A stretch of 64,000 nucleotides of DNA from JAGVPT01 sp964439265 (GCA_964439265.1 CAYTOA010000023.1:1-64000), one strand, 5' to 3'; positions 1-8,716 are shown, counted from the stretch's first letter. Notes: generated by a model from the letters alone, not told the origin. A program made the numbers and translations.

Positions 1-326
1 TTGAATAAATCCGGACCGGTGCGCATCGTCCCCAATAAATGTGGTTTGTCGTAAACATAATCTGCGGGAACCGACGGGCGTCCCCAGAAGCGTGCCTGGT
101 CTGCACCATAACCAACCGGGCGAACTTGCTGGCTGTGGCAGTACAAACATCCTTCTCGAATATAGATCGAGCGTCCGAACGACTGCTCGTACGTGTAGCG
201 TTCCAATCCCTTCGGCGGCTGCACTTCTGAGATCATCATATTGGGAATACCGACCAATCCTGCCCAGCCGATCAAGAGCGTGGCGAGAACGCCAAGAAAG
301 AAAATGAATGAGCGGAAGAACATCAT
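1..326 (-). CDS. ccoO: cbb3-type cytochrome c oxidase subunit II (CcoO), N-terminal part, cut by window edge
   Basis: Membrane-anchored monohaem cytochrome c subunit of the cbb3 terminal oxidase, which carries electrons towards the catalytic subunit CcoN. About 108 codons are visible. An N-terminal membrane helix (residues 4-26) is followed by a periplasmic part with the haem-binding motif C60-L-Y-C63-H64, then SQQVRPVGYG and a tryptophan-containing stretch typical of CcoO. The ATG (324-326) overlaps the ccoN stop codon as ATGA, so the two are translationally coupled and CcoO is separate, not fused to CcoN. The C-terminus and any ccoP lie beyond base 1. Family assignment is firm. Confidence 0.95.
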   Translation of the reverse strand, partial: MMFFRSFIFFLGVLATLLIGWAGLVGIPNMMISEVQPPKGLERYTYEQSFGRSIYIREGCLYCHSQQVRPVGYGADQARFWGRPSVPADYVYDKPHLLGTMRTGPDLF

Positions 327-1810
327 GCCGATTTGGTCTCCCCGGTTAATGCCGCGGTCGGCCGAACTTCGAACCATGCCGGTACGTATCGTGCCGGTCC
401 CGAACGATAGATGATGAGAACGAACTGATAGGCAAACACAAGATGACCGATGAGCATCATTGTTCCGCCGACCGACCTTGCCCACAGGTACGATTTCGTC
501 GCGTTCACTGAAGCGATGAACGGAAGCGACGGGTCATTCATCATCGTTCCCTGTATCCAGCCGCCGATGCACATTGCGATGACATACAATGCAATCCCGC
601 CCGCACTCATCCAGAAATGAAGCTTGATGAGTTTTGGATACGGCCATTCCCACTTTGCAATGCGCGGCATAATATAATAGACGGCCCCGAACAAAATCAT
701 CGAGAGAAAGCCGTACACGCCGAGATGCGCATGGCCGATCGTATAGTGCGTGAAGTGTGCGACCTCGCTGAAAGACCTGAGCGATTCAATGGAGCCCTGC
801 AAACTCACCGCCGTATAGCTCATTGAACCAAAAACAACGAAACGCAATGTCGGACTGTATTTCAACATCCTGAAATGCCCCAGCGTCGTGAGGTGATGGT
901 TCACCGCAACGGCCATGACCGGGACAAACATCATCACGCTCGCAACGATCGATACCGTCACAAGCCACGTGGGCAGCGGTCCGCCGACAAGATGATGGAT
1001 GCCGTTCCAATTATAGAATAGAGCGAACGCCCAAAAACCGAGAAGACCGAGATAGTAGCTATAGATGGGACGCCCGATGACTTTGGGAATAAAGTAGTAT
1101 GCGCCGGCAAGACCGACCGGAGTGAACCAGACCGCAAGGGCGTTGTGCGCAAACCACCAATTCATCGCGGCTTCGGTCACACCGTCATAGATGCCGAGGT
1201 TTGCGACGGTGTACAATATCGGGAACCACAGCATTGAAGCGAGGATGTACCATAAGCTGACATACAAATGTTCGACTTGCCGCTTCCGAAAGGTCGAGAT
1301 GATGGAATACGCAAAGAACAAAAATCCAAGTGCGATCAACCCGCCAGCTGGCCGCGGGAATTCAAGCCACTCCATCCCCTGGTTGTAGCCGAAAAATAAC
1401 GACACGACTCCGAACAGGACTCCGAGGTTCCAGAGAATGGCAGAGACGTAGAGCGCCCAGGTTTTCTGTACCGCGACGCGGCAAAGTCTCCCTGTGAGCC
1501 ACACGATCATACCCGCACCGGCGAGCGATGCCCAGCCGTACATCACGGTGTTGAGATGGACCGGGCGGATCCGTCCGAAGGTGAGGAAGGGGGTGCCTCC
1601 GAGCCACTCGGGGAGATTGAATTTTATTGCAGCGGCGAGTCCGGCGAGCGAACCGAACAGGAGCCAGCCTATTCCGGTGGCAAAATACAACACAACGGGG
1701 CTTGTGACGGATTCGTCGATCTGAACACGAACTTGTTTTTCAGAAACGTCCTCGGCAGCATCGGAGGCAAAAGATACGAACGGTTCTTTAGTGATGGTTT
1801 GGACTGCCAT
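323..1810 (-). CDS. ccoN: cbb3-type cytochrome c oxidase subunit I (CcoN)
   Basis: Catalytic subunit of the high-affinity cbb3 haem-copper oxidase, which reduces O2 and pumps protons across the inner membrane. At 495 residues with about 12 membrane helices it has the usual family length. Visible ligands are the His in VHLNTVMYGW (low-spin haem), the His in WWFAHNALAVW (CuB), the YNWNGIHHL motif (Tyr six residues before two CuB histidines, as in C-family oxidases) and the HAH in TIGHAHLGVYG (two haem ligands). Its start lies 23 bases inside the end of ccoS and its stop overlaps ccoO, giving a ccoS-ccoN-ccoO operon. An oxidase of this type suggests growth at low oxygen. Confidence 0.97.
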   Translation of the reverse strand: MAVQTITKEPFVSFASDAAEDVSEKQVRVQIDESVTSPVVLYFATGIGWLLFGSLAGLAAAIKFNLPEWLGGTPFLTFGRIRPVHLNTVMYGWASLAGAGMIVWLTGRLCRVAVQKTWALYVSAILWNLGVLFGVVSLFFGYNQGMEWLEFPRPAGGLIALGFLFFAYSIISTFRKRQVEHLYVSLWYILASMLWFPILYTVANLGIYDGVTEAAMNWWFAHNALAVWFTPVGLAGAYYFIPKVIGRPIYSYYLGLLGFWAFALFYNWNGIHHLVGGPLPTWLVTVSIVASVMMFVPVMAVAVNHHLTTLGHFRMLKYSPTLRFVVFGSMSYTAVSLQGSIESLRSFSEVAHFTHYTIGHAHLGVYGFLSMILFGAVYYIMPRIAKWEWPYPKLIKLHFWMSAGGIALYVIAMCIGGWIQGTMMNDPSLPFIASVNATKSYLWARSVGGTMMLIGHLVFAYQFVLIIYRSGPARYVPAWFEVRPTAALTGETKSA

Positions 1811-2006
1811 TGGAAGGTTTTTTGAATATCATGTCCTGCGGCACGCCGATAGGTTCATCGTCATCAAAAATTTGTTTCGCCCCCTCGTTCAGCTGCCTGA
1901 TAGAAAACTGCTTCGACTGGACGGCCCAGACAAAGCCGGCAAGCGTCAACGCACCGGCGACGACAACAAAGGAGATGATAATGATAACGGCAACCGGCAA
2001 ACTCAT
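1788..2006 (-). CDS. ccoS: cbb3 oxidase maturation protein CcoS
   Basis: Small (72 aa) single-pass membrane protein needed in other bacteria to insert haem and copper cofactors into the cbb3 oxidase. It has one N-terminal helix (residues 4-27), then the conserved GFVWAVQSKQF segment and an acidic IFDDDEP patch, both diagnostic for CcoS. It is the first gene of the ccoS-ccoN-ccoO run and overlaps the ccoN start by 23 bases. Upstream lies a 173-base region shared with the divergent SafE-like gene. No strong ribosome binding site precedes the ATG; only AAGAA is seen. Confidence 0.9.
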   Translation of the reverse strand: MSLPVAVIIIISFVVVAGALTLAGFVWAVQSKQFSIRQLNEGAKQIFDDDEPIGVPQDMIFKKPSNGSPNHH

Positions 2007-2077
2007 AATTAGATTCTTGTTTCTTACGTCAGCCCTTCGATCGATTCCCTACTGAATCATAGACTTGATTGCCCAAG

Positions 2078-2098
2078 ATAGTATAATGTTTTTACTAT
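2078..2098 (+). promoter_or_regulatory. candidate promoter -10 box inside a small inverted repeat, ccoS/SafE intergenic region
   Basis: The intergenic region between the divergent ccoS and SafE-like genes contains a perfect TATAAT (2082-2087) embedded in the inverted repeat ATAGTA (2078-2083) / TACTAT (2093-2098). A -10 box overlapped by a palindrome fits an operator that blocks or modulates a promoter reading towards the SafE-like gene. No good -35 box is visible at the expected distance (ATAGAC at 2059-2064), and no clean FNR box (TTGAT-N4-ATCAA) is seen. This is inference from sequence only. Confidence 0.35.
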
Positions 2099-2179
2099 TT
2101 CAATATGCTCCCGGGATATTTTTCTCTGGATATGGGGAAAGGGATTACGTACTTTGTTCGGAACATCATCAAGAAAATC

Positions 2180-2908
2180 ATGGACCTTACACTCGTCTTC
2201 CTCGCCGGATTTTTTGGCAGTATGCATTGCGTTGGCATGTGCGGTGCGATCGTCGCCGCATATTCCACTCAAGAGCATTTTCGATCCGGCGGCATTGCTG
2301 GGAAGTGGAATCCTCTCCTGAAACATCTCGCGTATAATTTTGGACGGGTATTGTCGTATGTTTTCGTTGGTGCGGTTTTGGGTGCCTTGGGAGGCGGGTT
2401 TTCCGGACTGAGGTCCATTGGCGCGTGGTTCTCGACAGCGGCGGGAGTATTGCTTATTATCTCCGGAATATGGATGATGCGAATATTTCCCGGTATGGGA
2501 TTTGATCACAAACTTCCTCTTGGCGCAGGTGCAAAATCGTTCCTTGTAAATCTTTATTCCAAAACATACGGAGCACTCCTTTCTTCTCCTTCCATTGAAA
2601 GCAAGTTCTATATCGGATTTTTGACCCCGCTCCTGCCGTGTGGATTACTTTACTCTGCATTTATCATGGCTGCGGCTTCCGGAAACGCGGTGACTGGAGC
2701 CATGACGATGGCGCTGTTCGGACTTGGTATTGTTCCATCACTTATCATTGTTGGATTTGTTTCTACGTTTTTCAAATTACGAATGCGATTATGGGGGGAC
2801 AAGTTAGCAGCAGTCACCATAGTGTTGATGGGAGCTATGATGCTCATGCGGGGACTCGGCCTGCCTCTGCCGTGGATGTTGACAATGGGGGAAGGACACA
2901 GAATGTAA
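2180..2908 (+). CDS. SafE/TauE-like (CcoH/UreH-type) membrane transport protein
   Basis: Polytopic inner-membrane protein of the sulfite exporter SafE/TauE-like clan in its short form with the conserved GSMHCVGMCG motif near the N-terminus, which resembles a metal-binding site. Members beside cbb3 genes are usually linked to copper supply for the oxidase; that role is inferred here from context. About six helices are predictable. An ATG at 2180 gives the canonical MDLTLVFLAGFFGSMHC start. An in-frame ATG at 2105 would add 25 poorly conserved residues, and neither start has a strong ribosome binding site. It diverges from ccoS and converges on the copper ATPase. Confidence 0.75.
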   Translation: MDLTLVFLAGFFGSMHCVGMCGAIVAAYSTQEHFRSGGIAGKWNPLLKHLAYNFGRVLSYVFVGAVLGALGGGFSGLRSIGAWFSTAAGVLLIISGIWMMRIFPGMGFDHKLPLGAGAKSFLVNLYSKTYGALLSSPSIESKFYIGFLTPLLPCGLLYSAFIMAAASGNAVTGAMTMALFGLGIVPSLIIVGFVSTFFKLRMRLWGDKLAAVTIVLMGAMMLMRGLGLPLPWMLTMGEGHRM

Positions 2909-2962
2909 ATTTAACAATATTGAATTCTATAGACTTGTCTGAGGTGTGCGAAAGATGCTTTA

Positions 2963-3000
2963 GCAGTAATTCTTCATTATTAATTATTAATTTCTAATTG
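2963..3000. repeat. AT-rich microrepeat tract (AATTA class) at the 3' end of the copper ATPase gene
   Basis: Short run built from repeated ATTAATTATTAATTTC-like units. On the minus strand it supplies the stop codon of the ATPase gene (AATTAG) and then continues as TTAATAATTAATAATG. Closely similar units occur at 22085-22109, 22629-22653, 33057-33097 and 59714-59732, usually touching a stop codon. No hairpin terminator is visible between the convergent genes here. Confidence 0.5.
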
Positions 3001-5243
3001 CTCTTCAGTCTCAGCGAATTGCTCACGACGCTTACCGAACTGAATGCCATGGCCCCTGCGGCTATTACGGGGTTCAGCATTCCAAGCGCTGCCAGGGGAA
3101 TACCAATCACATTATAGACAAAAGCCCAAAATAGATTTTGTCTTATAATGCGAACCGTCCTCCGGGATAAGAGGATCGCTTCAACAATTCCGTTCAAGTC
3201 GGACTTCATCAGCGTGATGTCGGCTGATTCCATTGCGATATCCGTTCCGTTTCCCATTGCAATGCCGACATCCGCTTGTGCCAATGCGGGCGCGTCGTTC
3301 ACTCCGTCTCCGACCATCGCGACAATTTTTCCCTCAGCCTGGGCCGCCTTTACGTGCGCGGCCTTATCCTGCGGCAAGACACCGGCGATGACGCGGTCGA
3401 TACCTGCCTCTTTTGAAATAGCCGCAGCGACTTGTTCGTTGTCGCCGGTAATCATGATCGTATCGATCCCCATGGATTTGAGACGCGCCACTGTGTCTTT
3501 GGCGTTTGCTTTGATTGTATCGGCAACACCGATCACGCCGGCCAGTTTTCCATCGCAGGCAACGTACATTGCACTTTTCCCTTCAACGAAAAGCTTTTGG
3601 ATCGACAACGCGGCGTCGGCCACAGGAATAGACATATATTCCATAAGAGCAAGATTACCGACTGCAGCGGCCTTTCCTTCAACAAGAGCTGTCACGCCTC
3701 TTCCCTCGAAATTACGAAACGATTCAATAGATTCACTCGCCGTTATTTTTTGATTCACTGCATAATTGACAACCGAGAGGCCGAGAGGATGTTCCGATCT
3801 TTTTTCAAGCGAAGTTGCAAGCCGGAGCATCTCTGTTTTGTCGAACCCGTTGAAAACGAATACGTCTGTTACCGACGGCTTCCCCTCGGTGATCGTGCCC
3901 GTTTTATCGATGATAAGAGTTTGAATTCTCAGAGCGTGTTCGAGGCTCTCGGCATTCTTGATAAGGATGCCCATCGCAGCCCCGTGTCCCGTTCCGACCA
4001 TGATCGCCGTCGGCGTTGCGAGTCCCAGCGCACAAGGACAGGCAATGATCAGAACAGCAATAAAATTGATCATGGAAGGAGTAAATCCGATAGCACCGAT
4101 AAAATACCAAAGGACGAACGTGAGCGCGGCAATACCGATGACAACAGGGACGAATACCGATGCTATTTTGTCCGCCAGTTTTTGGATCGGTGCTTTTGAG
4201 CCTTGAGCATTTTCGACGAGTTTAACAATCCGTGCAAGAAGCGTGTCTTTGCCTATCGCCGTCGCCCGGAAATCAATACTTCCGTTCTTGTTGATCGTGC
4301 CTCCTACGACGGAATTTCCCGTGCTTTTTTCGACGGGAAGGCTCTCACCGGTCACCATCGATTCATCAATGGACGTGAACCCGCTCGTGATCGTCCCGTC
4401 AACGGCGATCCGCTCGCCGGGGCGGACCCGGAGAATGTCGCCAGTGACGATCGACCCGATCGCCGTTTCCAATTCAATGCCGTTGCGAATCACACGTGCC
4501 GTCGCCGGTTGAAGGCCCATGAGTTTCTTGATCGCGCCGGACGCACGGCTCTTTGCCCGGGCTTCAAGAAGCCTCCCCATCAGAATGAGCGTAATGATCG
4601 TTGTCGCAGTATCAAAATACACCGAGCGCACCCCCGCAGGAACTCCTAAAAGTCGTGGAAACAATACGGCGGCGGCGCTGTAGAGATATGCCACTCCCGT
4701 TCCGACCGCAACGAGTGTATTCATATCTGCGGAGAAATGTCTCCCCACCCGCCAGGCGGCTGCGAAAAATCTCTTTCCGGAAACAAACATGACCGGAGTC
4801 GCGGCGACAAACAGCAGCTTGTTGACATCCTCCATCGTCAACGGCGACCACTGCATGAACCACTGCGTCATGCTCGCCATGCTGACGATCATTATCGGAA
4901 CCGCAAGCACCGCGCTAAAGACAAGTTCTTTCTTCAATTGCACATACGCTTCGTGCTGATGCGAATCATCGGAGGCTTCCAAATTGTCCGACGCCCGCGA
5001 TGTTTCAGGACCGCCTGCGGGAAGGAGGAGCTTGTAGCCGGCTTCGGCAACTGCTGTAGAAAGAGCCTCGATATCCGTCTTCTTATCGTCAAACGACACC
5101 GAGACTTTTTCAGTAGCGAGATTGACGTTCGCTTCCAGCACGCCGTCAACTTTTTTCAAAGCCTTTTCGACGCGCAGTACGCAGCTTGCACAGGTCATTC
5201 CTTCGACGGGAAGATTCAATATGTGTGGATGGATATCGCTCAT
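2994..5243 (-). CDS. copA: copper-translocating P1B-type ATPase (CopA/CcoI-like)
   Basis: ATP-driven copper transporter of the inner membrane. One N-terminal heavy-metal domain carries the GMTCASC copper motif. Then follow the membrane region, the TGES actuator loop (MVTGESLPVEK), the IACPCALGLATP transport motif, the phosphorylated Asp in IDKTGTITEG and the GDGVNDAPALAQADVGIAMG hinge. Beside cbb3 genes such pumps often act as CcoI, loading the oxidase with copper, but detoxification (CopA) is equally possible from sequence. I place the start at the ATG at 5243, which has GGAAAG six bases upstream; an ATG at 5267 and a TTG at 5270 are in-frame alternatives. It is co-directional with the chaperone gene, 37 bases downstream of it. 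Confidence 0.93.
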   Translation of the reverse strand: MSDIHPHILNLPVEGMTCASCVLRVEKALKKVDGVLEANVNLATEKVSVSFDDKKTDIEALSTAVAEAGYKLLLPAGGPETSRASDNLEASDDSHQHEAYVQLKKELVFSAVLAVPIMIVSMASMTQWFMQWSPLTMEDVNKLLFVAATPVMFVSGKRFFAAAWRVGRHFSADMNTLVAVGTGVAYLYSAAAVLFPRLLGVPAGVRSVYFDTATTIITLILMGRLLEARAKSRASGAIKKLMGLQPATARVIRNGIELETAIGSIVTGDILRVRPGERIAVDGTITSGFTSIDESMVTGESLPVEKSTGNSVVGGTINKNGSIDFRATAIGKDTLLARIVKLVENAQGSKAPIQKLADKIASVFVPVVIGIAALTFVLWYFIGAIGFTPSMINFIAVLIIACPCALGLATPTAIMVGTGHGAAMGILIKNAESLEHALRIQTLIIDKTGTITEGKPSVTDVFVFNGFDKTEMLRLATSLEKRSEHPLGLSVVNYAVNQKITASESIESFRNFEGRGVTALVEGKAAAVGNLALMEYMSIPVADAALSIQKLFVEGKSAMYVACDGKLAGVIGVADTIKANAKDTVARLKSMGIDTIMITGDNEQVAAAISKEAGIDRVIAGVLPQDKAAHVKAAQAEGKIVAMVGDGVNDAPALAQADVGIAMGNGTDIAMESADITLMKSDLNGIVEAILLSRRTVRIIRQNLFWAFVYNVIGIPLAALGMLNPVIAAGAMAFSSVSVVSNSLRLKSN

Positions 5244-5280
5244 CTTGTGCTTTCCGTTATCATGCATCAACTTGGCAATA

Positions 5281-5490
5281 TCAGTTTACACCAACAAGTT
5301 TATATCCGGCTCCGTCGATCGTATCAGCGAGCAATTTGGCAGTTATTTTCGATTCGTCGAAATGAATTTTCGCTTTGCCAATCTGAACGTCCTCCACGAC
5401 TACACTATCGAGCTTTCCTAACTCCTTCTTCACGCTCATAACACAATGACCGCACGACATTCCTTCGATCTTCAATTCCTGGGTTTTCAT
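5281..5490 (-). CDS. copZ: copper chaperone / heavy-metal-associated domain protein (CopZ-like)
   Basis: Single-domain HMA protein of 69 residues with the metal-binding motif GMSCGHC near its N-terminus and the βαββαβ pattern ending in GAGYKLV. Such proteins hand Cu(I) to the N-terminal domain of copper ATPases. It lies just upstream of the ATPase gene on the same strand, consistent with a two-gene operon. The ATG at 5490 follows GAGAGCTACGAAG. The 255 bases upstream to glmM contain no recognisable metal-regulator gene or clear operator. Confidence 0.88.
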   Translation of the reverse strand: MKTQELKIEGMSCGHCVMSVKKELGKLDSVVVEDVQIGKAKIHFDESKITAKLLADTIDGAGYKLVGVN

Positions 5491-5745
5491 CTTCGTAGCT
5501 CTCTTGATTCATTAGTGGAAAAGAGAATTAGTTCAATTCTACTACAAAGTACAACAAACTGACCGAACAAACAATTTCCCCGTAAAACAGATGACGCACA
5601 CCTTTCGAGAGTATTCCCGATGTGATGACATATGTAGACAGTTGAGCCTACGAGGTTTCGGAAATCTGACAAATGCATCATCCTTCTTGCTTCCGTTAAA
5701 TCTCTTTCTTATTTTCTTTTAGATTTTTTTGAAGGAAATTCCAGC

Positions 5746-7110
5746 ATGTCGCTAATGGTGAGCATTTCGGGCATCCGCGGCATCGTCGGTGAGGATCTCT
5801 CTCCCGATGTTGTCGCAAAATACGCGGCGGCGTTTGCCGAATACTGCAACAGAGGGACTATTGTCATCGGCCGGGACGGGCGGGTCACAGGGTCGAGTAT
5901 CACACACATCGTCAGTTCTACCCTTCTCCAGATGGGATGCAATGTCGTGGCGATCGGAATTTGTCCGACGCCGACCGTCGCCCTCGCAGTCGAGAAGATG
6001 AATGCGGCGGGCGGCATCGCCGTCACTGCAAGCCATAACCCGATCCAGTGGAATGGTATGAAATTCCTGGCTCCCAGCGGCATGTTCCTCAACAGCGATG
6101 AAAATAAGAAATTCTGGGGGACCGCAGAGCGCGGCAATTTTAAGTTCTCACAGTGGAACGACCAGGGAAAATATTCAGCCGATTCGTCGCAGATCGATAG
6201 CCACATCGCGTCCGTTCTTTCTCTTCCATACGTTCACCCGGATCAAATCCGAAAAAGAAAACTGAAAGTCGTCGTGGATTGTGTCAATGCCGCGGGGGGC
6301 GTCATTGTCCCGAAGCTCCTTCGGGAATTCGGATGCACCGTCGTTGAAATGAACTGCGACGTCAGCGGTGTCTTTTCGCATACGCCGGAGCCGATCCCCG
6401 AAAACCTGGGCGAACTTTCCACACGGGTCGTCGCCGAAAAGGCCGACGTCGGCATAGCCGTTGATCCGGATGTCGACCGGCTCGTCTTCATCGACGAGAA
6501 CGGAAAGCCTTTTGTCGAAGAATATACAATTGCTTCGGCCGTGAAATTCGTCCTCAACGCTGAAAACAAACTCGGAAGAAGAAACCACATCGTTGTTGTC
6601 AACCTCTCCACGACCAGGGCTGTCGACGACATCGCGGCGGAGTATGGCGCAAAGGTTGTCCGTACGCCTGTCGGCGAGATCAATGTCGCATCGAAGATGA
6701 AGGCGCTCAATTCCGTCATCGGCGGAGAAGGGAGCGGCGGAGTGATCCTGCCCCAAGTGCATTTTGGCCGTGACGCCATTGTCGGTATTGGACTTTTTCT
6801 GCAGTTCCTTGTGGACTTTGGCGGAAAAACTTCCGAACTTAAATCCAGCCTCCCCCAATACACGATCGTGAAGGACAAGATCCAGCTGGGCTCGCTGCAG
6901 CCCGACAATATTCTCCGATCGCTGCATGATAAATATTCTAGATCAGAAAGAACGAACATGGATGACGGCCTTAAGATAGACTTCGCCTCGTCCTGGGTTC
7001 ATTTAAGAAAATCAAATACCGAACCGATCATCCGCGTCATCGCTGAAGCACAATCGCACGAAGCGGCGGCCGCCCTCGTTGATAGATTCAAGAAGGAAAT
7101 AAGCAGTTAG
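5746..7110 (+). CDS. glmM: phosphoglucosamine mutase (GlmM-type phosphohexomutase)
   Basis: Converts glucosamine-6-phosphate to glucosamine-1-phosphate for cell-wall and LPS precursor synthesis. Four-domain α-D-phosphohexomutase of 454 residues. The phosphoserine loop is TASHNPIQWNG, the metal loop DPDVDR, the sugar-binding loop GGEGSGGV, and the phosphate-binding loop near the C-terminus is RKSNTEPIIRV. The NTEP form is commoner in GlmM/phosphomannomutase proteins of this phylum and archaea than the enterobacterial SGTEP, so a phosphomannomutase activity cannot be excluded. GAAGGAA precedes the ATG at good spacing. It is the first gene of a plus-strand run to hslU. Confidence 0.88.
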   Translation: MSLMVSISGIRGIVGEDLSPDVVAKYAAAFAEYCNRGTIVIGRDGRVTGSSITHIVSSTLLQMGCNVVAIGICPTPTVALAVEKMNAAGGIAVTASHNPIQWNGMKFLAPSGMFLNSDENKKFWGTAERGNFKFSQWNDQGKYSADSSQIDSHIASVLSLPYVHPDQIRKRKLKVVVDCVNAAGGVIVPKLLREFGCTVVEMNCDVSGVFSHTPEPIPENLGELSTRVVAEKADVGIAVDPDVDRLVFIDENGKPFVEEYTIASAVKFVLNAENKLGRRNHIVVVNLSTTRAVDDIAAEYGAKVVRTPVGEINVASKMKALNSVIGGEGSGGVILPQVHFGRDAIVGIGLFLQFLVDFGGKTSELKSSLPQYTIVKDKIQLGSLQPDNILRSLHDKYSRSERTNMDDGLKIDFASSWVHLRKSNTEPIIRVIAEAQSHEAAAALVDRFKKEISS

Positions 7111-7182
7111 CCTTTGGCAGCATCACCTGGATCTGTGCTACGGGTGTATGCTGGAGATAACATTGAATGGAAGAAGGTCATC

Positions 7183-7458
7183 TTGACGCTCTGTAAGGTC
7201 ATTGGAACGATAGTGTCGACACAAAAGAATCAAACGCTGAAGGAATACAAGCTGCTTATCGTTCAGCCGATCGACTTGACCGGAAGCTTGATCGGAAAGG
7301 ATGTTCTTGCGATTGACACCGTCGATGCAGGTGTAGGCGACACGGTCTTGATTATTCAGGAAGGTGCAGGCGCTCAGCAGGCGCTGAAAAGAAAGGACGT
7401 TCCGGTTCACACCGTCATCGTGGCTGTCGTTGACGGGTTGGATGTCACGCAGCCGTAA
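7183..7458 (+). CDS. EutN/CcmL-family microcompartment vertex protein, orphan, TTG start
   Basis: A 91-residue protein of the EutN/CcmL (BMC-P) family, whose pentamers cap the vertices of bacterial microcompartments. Family hallmarks are KVIGTIVSTQKN at the start, LLIVQPIDL, DTVDAGVGDTVLI with the glycine-rich loop, the GAGAQQAL segment and KDVPVHTVIVAVVD. The start is read as TTG at 7183: AAGAAGG lies just upstream and the protein then begins exactly where family members do. An upstream in-frame TTG at 7114 would add 23 residues with no family match. No BMC-H shell proteins or enzyme genes accompany it. It sits between glmM and dprA, so its role outside a microcompartment is unknown. Confidence 0.85.
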   Translation: MTLCKVIGTIVSTQKNQTLKEYKLLIVQPIDLTGSLIGKDVLAIDTVDAGVGDTVLIIQEGAGAQQALKRKDVPVHTVIVAVVDGLDVTQP

Positions 7459-7496
7459 AGGTCTCAGGGGACCTCGCCATACTCTTATCTTCAACC

Positions 7497-8615
7497 ATGC
7501 AAACTTCAACGCCACAAGGCGGGATTAATATTTCCGATTTGCTGCGGCTCTCTGCCATTCCGGGAGTCGGAGCGAATCGGCTGCGGGCTCTTGTCACTCA
7601 TTTCGGGTCGCCAACCTCGGTGCTCGACGCTTCCCCCCGGGAGCTGATCCGAGCCGAAGGGATCGACAAGAGACTCGCCTCTACCATCGCTCACTTTACC
7701 GGCGGGGAAAAGTTCGCAGATGAGCAGCTTTCCCTCGTCAACAAAGTGAACGGGCGCATTGTCACGCTCTGGCACGACGAGTACCCAGAATATCTTCGGA
7801 AAATTTATGACCCTCCGCCGCTGCTTTTTGTCCTCGGGACGATTGAGAACAATGACAAGTATGCTGTAGCTGTCGTCGGTACTCGCCGCCCTTCTGTGTA
7901 TGGAAAATCCGTGGCCGATCGTTTCGCAAAAGAACTTTCGGAACAGGGAATATGCGTCGTCAGCGGTCTTGCAAGGGGCATCGACACTGTCGCGCACTCC
8001 TCATCCCTCAGAAGCGGTGGAAGGACGATCGCAGTGATCGGCTCAAGCATCGATATTATTTACCCTTCAGAAAACAAGACCCTTGCACAGCGAATTGAAG
8101 AAAGCGGCGCCGTCGTGTCTGAGTTTTACATGGGAACAAAACCAGATCCGGGTAATTTCCCGCGGCGGAACAGGATCATCAGCGGAATGTCGCTCGGGAC
8201 GCTTATCATCGAAACTGCTGAGAACGGCGGCGCGATGATCACTGCATCTGCGACACTAGACCAGAATCGCGAGCTCTTCTGCATCCCCGGCAACATCACG
8301 GAAAAATACAGCTTGGGAACCAACAGGCTCATACGAGACGGACACGCAAAACTTGTGCAGTCTGTCGACGACATTATCGCCGAATTAAAGACTTCTCTCC
8401 GCCCCATCCTGAAATTTGTGCAGCCGCAGCCACCTGCTGCGCTCTCGATCTTTGAACAAATGATCTTCGACCTTTTGACATCGGAGCCGGCGCATATCGA
8501 CTGGCTTTCGGAGCGGTCGGGTCTTTCGATCCCGGATACATTAGTCAATTTGTTGAGCCTTGAATTTAAGGGTCTTGTTCGCCAGCTCGCAGGAAAAATG
8601 TTTCAACGCATGTAG
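7497..8615 (+). CDS. dprA: DNA-processing protein DprA
   Basis: Binds incoming single-stranded DNA during natural transformation and loads RecA. The protein is 372 residues. A helix-hairpin-helix region (LSAIPGVGANRLRAL) comes first, then the Rossmann-like core with VVGTRRPSVYGKSV and SGLARGIDTVAHSSSL, then SEFYMGTKPDPGNFPRRNRIISG, and a C-terminal winged-helix segment. All are characteristic of full-length DprA. No other competence genes are in the window. It starts 38 bases after the EutN-like gene. Confidence 0.95.
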   Translation: MQTSTPQGGINISDLLRLSAIPGVGANRLRALVTHFGSPTSVLDASPRELIRAEGIDKRLASTIAHFTGGEKFADEQLSLVNKVNGRIVTLWHDEYPEYLRKIYDPPPLLFVLGTIENNDKYAVAVVGTRRPSVYGKSVADRFAKELSEQGICVVSGLARGIDTVAHSSSLRSGGRTIAVIGSSIDIIYPSENKTLAQRIEESGAVVSEFYMGTKPDPGNFPRRNRIISGMSLGTLIIETAENGGAMITASATLDQNRELFCIPGNITEKYSLGTNRLIRDGHAKLVQSVDDIIAELKTSLRPILKFVQPQPPAALSIFEQMIFDLLTSEPAHIDWLSERSGLSIPDTLVNLLSLEFKGLVRQLAGKMFQRM

Positions 8616-8716
8616 TTGCCGCAACTATCAGCCGGGTATCGGCTATCACAACACAATAATCACGCCAAAAAACCTTTTGTTTCTCCCCAAAAATGCATAT
8701 CTTGACTCTACGCCTT

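Noticed and set aside
2057..2509. 150-codon ORF antisense to the SafE-like gene
   Set aside because: Shadow of a real membrane protein gene; composition is basic and unordered.
3148..3753. 201-codon ORF antisense to the copper ATPase
   Set aside because: Mirror of conserved P-type ATPase codons; no independent signals.
5487..5681. 64-codon minus-strand ORF overlapping the copper chaperone start, preceded by AGAAGG
   Set aside because: Composition is not protein-like and matches no family; probably untranslated leader, though the ribosome-site-like sequence is noted.
7114..7182. N-terminal extension of the EutN-like protein from a TTG at 7114
   Set aside because: The extra 23 residues do not match the family, and a better ribosome site sits just before 7183.
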